From positions 34,658,001-34,722,000 of the forward strand of contig OX419760.1 of the NCBI GenBank assembly GCA_948567375.1: DNA of 64,000 nt. The letters run 5' to 3'. The position numbers and the translations under genes were made by a program. Source of the DNA: Lunularia cruciata. Its lineage: Eukaryota; Streptophyta; Marchantiopsida; Lunulariales; Lunulariaceae. The notes beneath the pieces are model-generated. The model made no database searches and was not told the origin of the DNA. It saw only the letters and a list, made by a program, of their open reading frames with translations. Of this stretch, positions 23,839 through 35,121 are shown in pieces (position 1 is the first letter of the stretch; every line of letters begins with the position of its first letter).

Positions 23839-24383
23839 TTATTGACCCATGAAACATCTATTGGTCTTACAAACAGTTGCCATCCCTATGACATATAGAG
23901 GCAGTTTTTGCCTGTGCAATTTTTCTTTAACCCCAATGATTGACCATTGGTGGGTTCTCACTACTTTCTTCCTCCAATCTACCATAGGTTTGTAATGCTC
24001 TATCCATGGCATGCCTAAGATTGCATCATAGCAAGCTAATTGTATCACTTGCCACTCAATTGCATCTTGATATTCTCTATAGAGAGTGTTACCCGTCTAG
24101 GTAATGATTCAATCCTCTTTGTTTGCCCATTAGGTAACTCTACTTCTTCACTCTTATCTCTCTCTAGATCCTATCCTAATCTTATTGTAATAGAGTGAGA
24201 CAAGAATTTTTTTGTTGTTCCCGGATCTATTAATACACTCACTTGATTACCTTTTAGGATTCCATTTATGACACTCAATTGTGAGGTTGCCTTTTGGGAT
24301 CTTTGCACATTAGTCTTCTTCCTTCCCTCGCTTCTTTGCTTCCTTATTGAGCCAGTAAGGTTGCGAGGTACATTTACTAACAA
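23839..24383 (-). pseudogene. Protease of element 1
   Basis: Active-site loop VLIDPGTTKKFLS in open stretch 24171-24383 (D-P-G where D-S/T-G is expected). The C-terminal half (23839-24048) includes YDAILGMPWIEHYKP, the conserved ILG-x-PWL motif of the flap/dimer side. The halves are in different frames. Confidence 0.75.
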
Positions 24384-24399
24384 TCTTTGGTTTCTGAAG

Positions 24400-25365
24400 T
24401 GATTTCCACCTCCTCCTCTTCAATGTGCCTCTCCATGTTGTTCAAAGATTGCCAATACAAAAGCCGAGGGCCTCTAGGGAAATAAGTGCAACAGTTGGTA
24501 GATATGTTGGTAGTTGGTAGTTGGTAGATATGTGCCTAATATGGCCACAATTATAACAACAACGTTGTTTTCCTTGAGTTCCTTCTCTTCATGGGACTCC
24601 ATCTCTTTGTTCTTCTACCCGTCCTTGATCCCCTTGAAGCGGTCGTGCTCTTCAATCTCAAAATCAAAGGTTGCCCAATTCCATCGGTATTGGTCCACCC
24701 ATGTGTGGCATTTCTGCCCAATAATGTTGAGGTGGAACTTCTCCATCACCTCCACCTAATGCTCTTGCTATTCTCTACGCACAAGCAATGGCTTCAAATA
24801 CTGTGCAAGGATTTTGCACCATGACTTCTTGGCAAATCCGCTCCTTCAACCCTTGTTTGAAATTGTTGAGAGCCTCTCCTGGACTCATGTTGGTTATTGC
24901 AACTTGTAGATCCAGAAATACCTCCACATACTCTTGTATGCTATTCTTCTATCTCAATCCCCATAGTTGGGTTTGAGCCATCTGCACAGAATCCATCAAT
25001 TGGAAATTCTTTAGCAATCCTTCTTGCATTGCTGTCCATGTGACCTCCCTTCTCTCTGCCAACATACATCATTCCCAAGCATCATACCATGTGAGTGCTT
25101 TATTGGTCAAGTACCTACATGCAAACACACCTGCAGTAGGACCCGTGATCTCTGTTGAGAACAATTGGAAATATCAATTCATTCTTGAGAACCAATTTTC
25201 CACTACTTCCATCGTACGTTGCCTATTGTAAGGCTCAATGTTGCAGGTCTTCTTCATCCAAAGTAGCAATGTGGCTTCATCGATGATAGGGTTTGTAGGC
25301 ACGGGTGCCTCTCCAAGTACTCTAGTCGTAGGTACTGGGTTTTGAGACGGCTCTTCTTCTTGCAT
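24400..25365 (-). pseudogene. gag of element 1
   Basis: Minus-strand capsid-like region with VENWFSRMN near 25180, TNKALTWYDAWE in the next frame, and PIPMELGNL before the nucleocapsid. The zinc knuckle at 24517-24558 reads CYNCGHIRHISTNY: the last Cys is replaced where a short GGTAGTTGGTAGTT tandem duplication (24494-24530) extends the sequence. Several stops. Confidence 0.75.
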
Positions 25366-25599
25366 GGCTTGATCGTTCTTGAGGATCTACACTTGACTTT
25401 GTAATGTTTCCATTGTGATCTTAATCTCTCAAAATTCATTCAACATCTTTTGCATTCCTTGCACTAACTCTTGCAATTACAAATCCATGGTTCCTGCAAC
25501 ACTCAATTGCTAATGTTTACTTCAATATAGAGTCAATATGATCACTCTAGAAGGTGCATAAACTATCAAAACTACCATTGGGACCTCAAAAGATATCAC

Positions 25600-25947
25600 T
25601 CATTGATAATACTCCTCACCAAAATTCCTAACCACAAAATCTATAAACATCACTTTTGGTCTCACTACATAACGGATTTCTACTTGAGTGTTGAAAAGGA
25701 GAGGATTTGGGACATTCATATCCATATTACCCCATAATAGAATGTAGATTTTCAAATCCCACTCTCTGTCATATATCACCACAGGTAGAATAACCGGGTT
25801 TGGTGAGTTCATCATCCTATCCATGAATTTTGCACCAAAGTGATAAACTAGCAATACCCTCATCTGCTCATGCTGGATGTACATTACCTTGATGTGGAAT
25901 GGATTTGAGAATACAAAGCTAGGTGCAGGAAATTGTCCTCTTGGCAT
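25600..25947 (-). CDS. Pre-gag ORF of element 1 (115 codons, unknown function)
   Basis: Uninterrupted ORF from MPRGQFPAPSF to FGEEYYQ, located between the PBS (26081-26092) and gag, in the sense direction. A homologous, broken version lies at the same place in element L (2376-2725), so it is part of the family and not a local accident. It has a mixed hydrophobic/charged composition with a VRPKVMFIDFVVRNFGEEYY end and no zinc, protease or membrane signature I recognise. It could be a separate leader ORF or a detached N-terminal extension of Gag. Whether it is expressed is unknown. Confidence 0.5.
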   Translation of the reverse strand: MPRGQFPAPSFVFSNPFHIKVMYIQHEQMRVLLVYHFGAKFMDRMMNSPNPVILPVVIYDREWDLKIYILLWGNMDMNVPNPLLFNTQVEIRYVVRPKVMFIDFVVRNFGEEYYQ

Positions 25948-26080
25948 ATCTATCCCATCCGCTCTCTAAAGTCCTTCCTTAGTCTAGCAATTACTCTATG
26001 TTCTCCATCTCAAATTACTCAATTTTAGTAGTTCGTGCTCTTCCAAGAGGCATGATCCACCCTCTTGGACTAAAACACTT

Positions 26081-26092
26081 GATCTGATACCA
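26081..26092 (-). other. Primer-binding site of element 1
   Basis: Minus strand TGGTATCAGATC, ten of the first ten bases matching the plant initiator tRNA-Met site TGGTATCAGAGC, one base inside the 5' LTR. Confidence 0.88.
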
Positions 26093-26093
26093 T

Positions 26094-26183
26094 TGTTATA
26101 CTCCAAGGACAAGAGAAGAGAGAAAACATAGATTACACACTCAAACATTTGATGCCCAAAGGAGCACCTTCTCTTTATTATAT
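26094..26183 (-). repeat. 5' LTR of element 1, internal-side piece
   Basis: First 90 bp of the split LTR on the plus strand (TGTTATACTCCAAGG to TTTATTATAT). It stops at the TATA box, where the X composite begins, and continues at 42037. Confidence 0.9.
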
Positions 26184-27253
26184 TGTGACAACCCGGCAAA
26201 TATCACTTTTGCGGTAATCGGGTAAGTAAAGTTCATTCCCGCAGAGATACTAGTCAGAATTGGTCAAATATGAAGCAAAGTAACAATTTCAGTTCTTCTT
26301 GGTTGCATCTTTAATCTCTCAAGTAGAAACCACACATAGAAGAGAGTAACAAGCACTGATTCTCAGTCTTGTCACAAATTAGCACTCCGTAATCACAACT
26401 CCATCAAATCTTTCCAAACAATCTTGATTGTGATGATTCAGGCTCTCTCAAAAATGGCACTTCATTGCAAAACGACTTTGCCTCAAAATTGTGTTCCACC
26501 CCACCACTGAAGGCACAACTTCCTTGATCAAAATTGCTTCACATCAACTTTTCACTACGCTCACAAATGCAGAATACTACCAACACTACAATTCCTCTCA
26601 GATTTGTCAAGGCATTGCTTCAATTGCACTTCACTCAGGATCAAACACACATAATGAAGATCAAGGCTGCGGAATCCAACATCCAACAAGCATACTGACT
26701 TGCACTTCAAATTTCTCCACACACTCACAAACATAGACACAAAGTTGATACTTGAAATCAAGCTCAAGCAATGAGCACTACTTCCAGCACTTTGCTTTAT
26801 CTATTCTTAGAAATAATGAGCACTAAACAACATAAGACTACGAATGCCACTCTTAAATAGTGAAGCAAACTGCAGTTTTAACAAAAATACCGTTTCCTAA
26901 CAACTCTACAAACCTGCAGATCCGAAATGACAATGCACCTCTTCATATCTGCCTCTTCAAATCTCAAATCTGTTTCTAATCTGATCCAATGTCTTCCTCA
27001 TCCTTGGCTTCCAAACCCAAAGTAACTTTGCTCACTACTACTCTATCCTTGGGTCTCACAACTACTAATTCCTCTACCAAATCTAACAATTCTTTTTATT
27101 GATCTAAAATTCCACTAGTGGGTAATTTATCTAACTCCTTATCTCCCAAACCACTCTTCTCTAATGTCTCCAATGGCAAATCTGAAGACACCTGCACTCC
27201 TACTTCTGCAACTTTAGGTCTTTATACTTCTTCTACCTCACTACGAAGTTTAG
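26184..27253 (-). repeat. Outer X 3' LTR, 3'-side fragment
   Basis: Begins TGTGACAACCCGGC and follows the X LTR up to the coiled-coil coding part (ACCTCACTACGAAGTTTAG), where element 2 inserts. It is closer in sequence to 38949-39500 than to the element 2 LTRs, marking it as the partner of the outer 5' LTR. Confidence 0.8.
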
Positions 27254-28044
27254 TGTGACAACCCAACAAATATCACTTTTGCGGTAATCGGGTAAGTAAA
27301 GTTCATTCCTACAGAGATACGAGTTAGAATTGGTCAAATACGAAGCAAAGTAACAAAGTAGTTCTTCTTGGTTGCGTTTTTTATCTCTCAAGTAGAAACC
27401 ACACCCAGAAGAGAGTAACAAGCATTGATTCGCAGTCTTGTCACAAATTAACACTCCATAATCACAACTCCATCAAATCTTTCCAAACAATCTTGATTGT
27501 GATGATTCAGGCTCTCCCAAAAATGGCACTTCACTGCAAAATGACTCTGCCTCAAAATTGTGTTCCACCCCTCCACTGAAGGCACAACTTTCTCAATTGA
27601 AATTGCTTCACATCAACCTCGTACTGCACTCACAAATGCAGAATACTACCAACACTACAATTCCTATCAGATCTGTCAAGGCATTGCTCTGATTGCACTT
27701 CACTCAAGATCAAACACACAGAATGAAGATCAAGGCTGTGGAATCCAACATCCAACAAGCACACTGACTTGCACTTTGAATTTCTCTAAACACTCAAAAA
27801 CACAATTACAAAGTTGATACTCGGAATCAAGCTCAAGCAACGAGCACTGCTTCATAGCACTTTGCTTTATCTATTCTCATAAATTATGAGCACTGAACAA
27901 CAATTTGCTGCAAATGCCACTCTTAAATAGTGAACAATCGACAATTCTAACAACTATACCATTCTACAACAACTCTTCTAACCTGCAGATCCAAAATGAC
28001 AATGCACCTCTTCATATCTGCCTCTTCAAATCTCAAATCTGTTA

Positions 28045-30506
28045 CTACTCCGATCCGATGTCTACTTCATCATCGGCTTTCAAACCCAAACCCAAAGTAA
28101 ATTTACTTCCTACTACTTTTTCCTCGGGTCTCATATCTTCTACTTCTTCTACCAGATCCAGTAATTCTCTTTCCTAATCTGAAATTGCACTAGTGGGTAA
28201 TCTATCTAACTCTTCATCTCTCAACCCACTCTTCTCCAATGTCTCCATCTCTAACTCCGAAGACATTTGTACTCCTATGTTATCTACTTCGGGTTTTGCT
28301 CTAACATCTTTCCGAAGCTTTTCTATCTCTATTTTCACTAAGTCTAATCTAATTGAAATGTTATCCTCTACCTCTAAAATCTTTCTGTCTACACGAGTTC
28401 TGAGACTAATTAACAAGGCATTCAAATCTTTATCCTTTGCTTGTCTTCGCCTCGTCTCCAGCACCAACAACTTCAACTCGTGCAGCCTCGTCTCTTCAAT
28501 CCAAATGTTAGCCTCTGTACTTAACATTGCATTCATTTGGATGACTATCTCCTTCAATGGCTCCAATCTCATCTTTCTTTCATGTTCCCGATCTGCAAGC
28601 CAATCCTCTCGGTACATTGCCAACTCCACCTCGAACTCGGCTTTCACCGACTCCTTCTCCTTCTCCTTTTGGACAACTCTCTCCTCCTGATTACAAAGTA
28701 ACTCACGTAATCTGTCTTCTTCTTTATATCGTGCCGCCAACTCTCGTTGCCAGAGTTGCTTCTTCTCCTCGACACTCTCCATCACCCTATCGAGCTCCTG
28801 ATCCTTTGCAGCTACTCTTGCCATAGCATGGATAACCTCTACTCTTGAATCAGCAAACGTCAAGATCTCATACTCAGCTACTTGTCTCTTCCTTGCCATG
28901 TCACTTTTCTTCACAAGATCCTCTCAATAATTTACTTCTCTCTTTAGGTCTTCAATTACCTAACTTCTCACTATTGCCTCCGCTTGCAGTACTTCTCTTT
29001 CCTCCTCACCTTGGGTTAGACTCTTCTTCAACTCCGAGTTTTCTTCTTCCAGCCTTGCTAATACCTGCAACACAGTCTTCACCTCTGGACAAGTCGACTG
29101 CATCTCCTTCTTTCTGTACTCTAGCTTTACTAACAAGGGGCACACCACTTCTTGCAGGTACTCCACTCCATCACTGGCAACTACTTCAACCTGTGGAGTG
29201 ATCTCCCTCTTTACCTCTTCTTCTTTTGATACTCACCTTCTTCACTGCAGTCGTCGTATCAAAATAGACGCCTTGCTTCCCAAGCTTTCAAGTGCTTCTT
29301 CCTTCACCGTACTTGGACCCACTTCATACTTCACCTTACGTCTCAAGCAAACCCCTCTATGTACTGCAATCTTCTTCTCTTTGGCCACAGTTACTTCGTC
29401 TTCTAATTGTGTATTGTCCTCGGCTTTAGGCTCCTCCTCATGTTCCGAGTCTTCAGTCTTAAGCTTGGCATCACCTTCCGAGTCTTCATCCTTTGACTCG
29501 ATCACCACCATACCTCGCCTCGGGTTGCCTCTCCGTGTCTTCCAAGGTTTCTTTGTGTCTTTGGCTTCGCCCTGCCGACTTCTCTTCTTTGTATTCAGGG
29601 TACTCACTGCAACCTCCACGTTCTTCCCTGTCTTTGTGTAGTAGTCGTCGGTGCTCCTGATTTGCAAGATGTTTTGCTGCTCCTTGACATTGACCTCCTT
29701 TTGCAAATTAGGATGGAAGTGCAACACCATCCGAGTTTGCTCCACCGAGTTCAACAAATTTAGCCCAAGGTAGAAATGTGCTGCAAATGGCACGATGTAG
29801 TGTGGAGGCAATTTATCCTACAAATTCCACACCATCTACCTCGTTCTCCCATGGAAACACCTTGCCCAATTGATTGGTTCTCTTGCGAATAGCTTGTGAA
29901 AGAACACCGCTTGGTGTTTCATCACATACGTGGTTCTCTTCGGCTTTAGGATGGCCATCAGTGCACTCACAATTCCTCTCTTCACAGGGTCTTTGTAGCT
30001 CTCAACTTTGTACCCATTCTTTGTCCACTTTGACGAGAGTGCATCTCTCACTTCCTGGGTTTCTTGAGCTATCTCTCCCTTCTCCAAGAACGTGGCCCCC
30101 TACTCGGAGCCTGCTTCCTTCCCGAGTACAAGTCTCCAATTTGACTCTGTCCAGCGAGCCGGATTTCCTCTCTTCCCTTCTTCCTTGGGTCCATCGAGAC
30201 ACTTGCTCTTGATGATTTTGTCATGAAACCTGGAAAGCTCACATTCTAGTTCCATGCCAAGAAAGTGATCCAAAGTCGGCTCAAGACTTTGATCCTAGCA
30301 ATCACATCTAACCTCCAAATCGCATGATTTCTCACTACAAATTCAGAGTTCTTCTTTCCTCCTCCCATCTCTTCTGCCTTCTCACTATCTCTTGATTTCA
30401 CTCTCGCGACTTCTCCCTTACATACTAACGCGATTCCAACTCTTTTTCCCTTCCCACGATCACCTACAAGACGACTTCTCAACGGCAAAGGAAAATTACT
30501 TGACAT
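28045..30506 (-). pseudogene. X LTR-resident ORF, copy b (coiled-coil protein)
   Basis: About 820 codons from ATG at 30506 (MSSNFPLPLRS) to TAG at 28045. Same order as the other copies: N-terminal domain with MGGGKKNSEF, RLWITFLAWN, GYKVESYKDP, KLPPHYIVPFAAHFYLGLNL; an acidic middle (about 29550-29400); coiled coil 29166-28300 with LARLEEENSELKK and ETRLHELKLLVLETRRR; and tail ELDRLPTSAISD. Stops near 30246, 29812-29836, 28958 and 28174, and frame changes near 30240 and 30090, break it. A stop at 28174 (CAG to TAG type) removes the last 43 codons. No known domain recognised. Confidence 0.75.
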
Positions 30507-30524
30507 TTTGTCGTTGCAAGTTTG

Positions 30525-30534
30525 ATTTTTATAG
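30525..30534 (-). promoter_or_regulatory. TATA box of X LTR (element 2, 3' LTR)
   Basis: Minus strand CTATAAAAAT, 19-28 nt before the ATG at 30506. The frame is open through it (AQLYKNQ), so an upstream start at 30560 is also possible. Confidence 0.65.
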
Positions 30535-30917
30535 AGTTGCGCTTCTTTGTCTTTCTTCACTTCAAGTTTCTACCAAGAAATCACACCTCCTACATGCACC
30601 TGTCATTGTCAATCAACCTTTGCGCATATGGGCCGCCAATTTTTGAGGGGTCCCTTCTTGAATTTCTTGCCCCAACGAAAGGTTGTTAGATTGTCTTTGC
30701 CTCGGGTTGAGCTCCCCCAATACAAAGACAATTTACTTCGGGTTGTATGCTGATAGGGCAATTCCAAGTACTTTGCCTTATGACCCGAAGTCATGTTACT
30801 TTGGGTTTCATCCTGAAGACTCTTTTCTTCACCTTCTTTGGCCATACAGGCGCAATCCGACTTCTCTATACACTTCTTCTTCTTTATTTTGAAAAAAACA
30901 AAAATGTGGGCACCACA

Positions 30918-30932
30918 TACCCCCTCCCTCAA
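30918..30932 (-). other. Polypurine tract of element 2
   Basis: Minus strand TTTGAGGGAGGGGGTA region directly before the LTR. The integrase stop codon TGA (30929-30931) is part of the tract, so pol ends within 15 bp of the LTR, leaving no room for a separate downstream gene. Confidence 0.85.
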
Positions 30933-32077
30933 ATGTGAGCGTCCCCGCAAATATAGACCTCGGGTGTCTTTGAAACTTCTGAGTCTATGGTCCAATATCT
31001 CCGAACTCTCCACCCGTTTACTTGAGTGGCAAAAGGATTACCTTCAAAATCAACAAGTTGCATGGACCCATTTTTGTAAAAATGAAGAACTCGATAGGGA
31101 CCCATCCATCTCAAATGCAACTTGCCTGGAAAAAATATTTGGTGATTTTCATATAACAAAACCAAATCCCCTTCACATACAGCTACAGGCTTGATTCTCT
31201 TATCATGCCTGAGTTTCCTCTGTGCTTGTACTTCTTTTATGGTTTGCATTGCATTGTCTCTTTTCTCTTCTAACCACAGTTGATGAATCCGAAGATCCTG
31301 ACTTTTCTCTTCTGACATTCGTTCCTTGCACAGAACCCAATATGTCGGCACTTCAAATTCAACTTGCAGTATGGGATGCAAGCCATATGTCAAGAAGTAT
31401 GGAGTTTTTTTGGTTGTAATCTTTTCTATCGTTTGATATGCCCACAACGCGGCTGGTAATTTTGTATCCCAGTCATAGGCATAATTGATAGTCACCTTAT
31501 TCAAAATTTTGCAAAGTAACCCATTTGCTTTTTCCGTTAAGCCATTTGCTTTTGGGTTATAAGGAGTCGTCTTCCGATGTTTAATCTGAAAGTACTTGGT
31601 TAACTCCTTCATTATAGTGTTCACAAAATGTGTTCCTTGGTCACTGACCAATTCCAGAGGACACCCATATTAGGAGATGATGTTTTGAAAGAAGAATTCT
31701 GCCACCGTTTTAGCATCATCTCTGCGAGTTGCTTTAGCTTTGACCATCTTGGTAGCATAGTCAATGCAAACCAAAATGTATCGCTTTCTTGTGACTAGGG
31801 TCACTGGTTGAATGGGACCCAGAAAATCAATCCCCCATTTCTCAAATGGAGCCAAAGGCAAAATTGGTCTCAAAGGCCATTGAGAAGTAGCCGTCGGCTT
31901 CCCCGTTCTCTGACAAGCATCACAGCTTTGGATATGAGCATGCACATCTTTGTACATTGTAGGCCACCAATACCTTGCCAAAAGAATTTTCTTTATAGTA
32001 TTCTTCAGAGCATAGTGTCCTCCTAATGCTTTGGAGTGTAAAGATTCAATCACTCCTCCTACTTCGTATGATTCCAA
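30929..32077 (-). pseudogene. Integrase of element 2
   Basis: Zinc module in 31670-32077: LHSKALGGHYALKNTIKKIL, RYWWPTMYKD, SCDACQRTG (H-x-H-C-C type). Catalytic core: FEKWGIDFLGP (Asp 1), then after a stop near 31668 MVSDQGTHFVN (Asp 2) and PKANGLTEKAN (Glu). The C-terminal part has LHLRWMGPYRVL and ends VYICGDAHI with TGA inside the polypurine tract. There is no chromodomain. Apart from the single stop near 31670 the coding is intact. It would catalyse insertion of the element DNA. Confidence 0.88.
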
Positions 32078-32080
32078 GCA

Positions 32081-34152
32081 TCACCGAAGTACTTCGTCTT
32101 CGCCCATCTTAAATAAAATGTTGTGTTTGAGCTGGTACGGCCCCATTTTCCTGAGAAAGACTGCCCGCTGTTCCGGGTCCATCCCCTCAAGACAATGGAG
32201 AGTATGCAGATAATGATATTTAGCTGCATACCTCATACTTCGCATTGCTGATAAGTGATACAACTCTTCGTCTAGGAACCGATCGTCAATTTCCCACTCC
32301 TGGTCTTGAGTTTCTAACCTAGACAAGAAGTCTGCATTTAAATGCTAAGCTCCCTTCCTTACTTGTACAATATACATGAATTCTTGAAACAACAAGATCC
32401 ATCTTGCAATTTGCCTGGATAAATTTGCCTTCTTGACCAAATGTTGTAGTGCGTAATGGTCAACATAGAAGAAAAACTTGTACTCCAACAGATAATGGCA
32501 AATTTCTTGCAAGCATACACCATTCCGAGTGCTTCTCTTTCAGTCGTCGAATAGTTCTTTTCAGAAACTGAAAGTTGTTGGCTGGCATAATACACCGGGT
32601 AGTCCTTCTTCTTTTTGTCCTTCTGACTTAAGACGACTCCGATGGCCATGGACAAAGTGTCCACATATACATGAAAAGGGATGTCCCAATTTGGGGCCCT
32701 CATAAATGGTGCTTCAACCAGCTTCTTCTTCAACACTTGGAAAGCTTCTTCTTGATTTGCTTCCCACAGATAGTCTTCGGATTTCTTCAGAAGCTTTGTA
32801 AGTGGTGCAGCAAGCACTGCATAATTTGACACAAAGCGTCTGTAATATCCGACATGTCCTAAGAAGGCTCTCAGCTCTCGGATGTTCTTCGGGGATTCCA
32901 AAGCTGCAATTATCTTGACCTTCTCAACATCGACTTCAATACCTTGGCTTGACACCCGATGCCCCAAAAGAATTCCCTCCTTCATTGCGAAGAAGCATTT
33001 CTCTGGGTGTAATGACAAGCCGGCAAAATGACACCTTTCAAAATTTTGGCAAAGGTAATCTAAATGTACATCTCTTCACCCAAACACACAAAAGTCATCA
33101 ATGAAAACTTCCACAAATTTGCGCAAGAAATCTTTTAAGATTGAATTCATCATCCGATGGAAAGTAGCGGGAGCATTACACAACCCAAAGGGCATTTGAT
33201 TGTAAGCGAAAGTGCCCTAATCGGTCATGAATGTAGTTTTATCCTTGTCCTCTTCTCAAATGGATACTTGATTGTAACCTGAAAATCCATCAAGAAAACT
33301 ATAACAAGGATGCCCAGCTACCTGATCTAAAATTATATTGGTAAAAGGCAAGGGATGTTGATCTTTCCTTGTGACTGCGTTCAACTTCCGGAAGTCTTGG
33401 CACACTCGGATCTTCCCTGTTTTCTTCTTTGGGACAATGACAATGGGAGAGACCCATTCACTGTTTAAGACAGGGAAGATGATTCCGGCCCCTAAGTACT
33501 TATTGATTTCATCTTTCACCAACAGCGAGTACTTCGGGTTCAGGCGGTATTGCCGCTGCCAAACCGGAACTGCACCTTCAACCAGATCAATCCGGTGTTC
33601 TCTGAATTCTCGTGGAATACCCAGCATTTGATCAATAGACCAGGCAAATACATCTTGGAATTCTATAAATAGGGCAGTGTATCTTGCCAACTCCTCCAAA
33701 GTGACTGTCTTCAAGATTTTCAAGATTTTTCCTTCAGTTAATAAAATGTCTTGACAATCATCGGGGTTGATGATGGCTTCAACGTAGCTTACTCGGCTTA
33801 ACCCAAGGTGAGCTGCCATAAAACCTCCTTCCTCCAAGTCAGGTTCACCCAAGGCGAGGTCATATGGATCTTTGTTTTCGACATCCACCTTGTAGCATTC
33901 CAAGTAATTAACTTGGACTTCATCTTTGGATTTGTCAGAGGACAAAGACGATGAGTCTTCGTATTTGTCCTCCTCTTCCGACAAACTTGTTTCCCCAAGG
34001 TGGGGAACTTTTGTCCAACTCACAATCATCAGTTTTTGATCTTTGGACGAGATGTCCTTGAATCTTAACTTTTGCTGATGCCAATCCACCACAACTTGGG
34101 CGCTATACAACCAGGATCTTCCAATCAACAAAGAGTAACCAGTCTTTGTCAT
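32081..34152 (-). pseudogene. RT and RNase H of element 2
   Basis: RT in 33256-34152: FQDVFAWS, WVSPIVIVPKKKTGKIRVC, DFRKLNAVTRKD, SFLDGFSGYNQ. The catalytic loop FIDD is at 33094-33105, after stops in 33020-33255. Connection and RNase H in 32359-33018: CFFAMKEGILLGHRVSSQG, FLGHVGYYRRF, FHVYVDTLSMAIGVVLS (Asp 1), NYSTTEREALGMVYA (Glu). A one-base frameshift near 32500 moves the rest (DHYALQHL) to the next frame, and a TAG near 32346 precedes the RNase H-integrase linker (32081-32326). The FLDG-SGYNQ form is typical of Tat/Athila rather than chromoviruses. Confidence 0.88.
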
Positions 34153-34155
34153 TGG

Positions 34156-34995
34156 TCACAACACGATGTAGTTCAACTTGAAGGGTATCCCTCCAATGAT
34201 TGTAGTGATGTTTGATAGCATGCCCAAAGGCCGTCTCTTGGTTTGGTCTGCAAACTTCAACACTCGGGGTGTTGGTTCAAACGTGTGATACGTGAGTTGA
34301 TTTGCAGTATCTTTGGTCATGACGTTCACACCGGACCAAAAGTCAATGGGTATCGATGGGATCATGCACCTTGGAATCTCCGCGTCTACCTTGGGAGATC
34401 CCAAATCTTCTTGCTCAATACGATAGATAGCAGGCAGGTCCTTCTTTGACATTGACCTCACCTTCTTGAGTGCCAAATTCAGCTGCCTCTTGTACAACTT
34501 GTTATCTTCCCACAATTGCTTGAATGTAACGTTGGCATTTGTGGCTGCCAGATCTGCTACAATATTGTATTGGGGAACTCCTCCCAATTTGACCATCTTT
34601 GCTTTTGGCTTTGGTTCCAAAGTTTCTCCATGTTCCCTCTTGACTTTGGGATGCTTCAAAATGGTGACTGGCTTGCTAATGGTCTTAACCCGAGGTTCCT
34701 CGGGTTGGCCCACCTTGGCTTGGATCAGACCCTTTACTTCGGATTGGATGTCTGCCGGAAAAACTGGAGACTTTGTCTTTGTCTCCTCTTCCAAACTCAA
34801 TTCCCAAGTCCTGAGTAGTGCCTCCTTTAGTTCTTTCTGCAAGGCTTTAGCTTTAGCTTTTGCGAGGATCTTTTCCTCCTTGGCAGAAGGAATTGCCTTT
34901 GGGTGCAGTCTCTTTGCCTTTCTTGAAGACAACGAGGTCGTACTCAGTTCTTTGAGATCACGCTTCTTCTTGCTGGAGCGTGTCTCAACTTTCAA
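34156..34995 (-). pseudogene. Protease region of element 2
   Basis: Open 279-codon stretch in the same frame as RT, separated only by a TGA at 34156-34158. It begins with a long Lys/Glu-rich linker, then PQYNIVADLAATNANVTF and a protease-like end with IPIDFWSGVNVMTKDTANQL. The expected active site is D-S/T-G/A-x-G-V-N-V-M, so the Asp and SGVNVM are kept but DFW replaces DSG. After the TGA, SLLIGRSWLYSAQVVVDW matches the conserved C-terminal L-L-G-R-P-W motif. Confidence 0.75.
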
Positions 34996-35121
34996 AATTT
35001 CAAGGTCCGGCCATTCTCCTTCCGAGGCCAGACTCCCTTCTTGAGGTCTTTCTTCCTCAAGAGTGATACAATTTACATTAGTATCACCCTTTGGCTAAAT
35101 TGTTGCACGCTCAGTGGGAGT

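Larger units (their letters stand above)
27254..30917 (-). repeat. 3' LTR of element 2, complete (3664 bp)
   Basis: On the minus strand it starts TGTGGTGCCCACA right after the polypurine tract and ends GGGTTGTCACA at 27254. The left flank is TTTAG; the matching duplication on the other side has been deleted. It contains the LTR-resident ORF copy b. Confidence 0.9.

Noticed and set aside
27254-30917. Reading the coiled-coil ORF as a gene between pol and a short LTR, as in other plant elements with an extra 3' ORF
   Set aside because: Solo LTRs bounded by 5-bp duplications contain it, it occurs upstream of the PBS as well, and the polypurine tract of element 2 lies before it.
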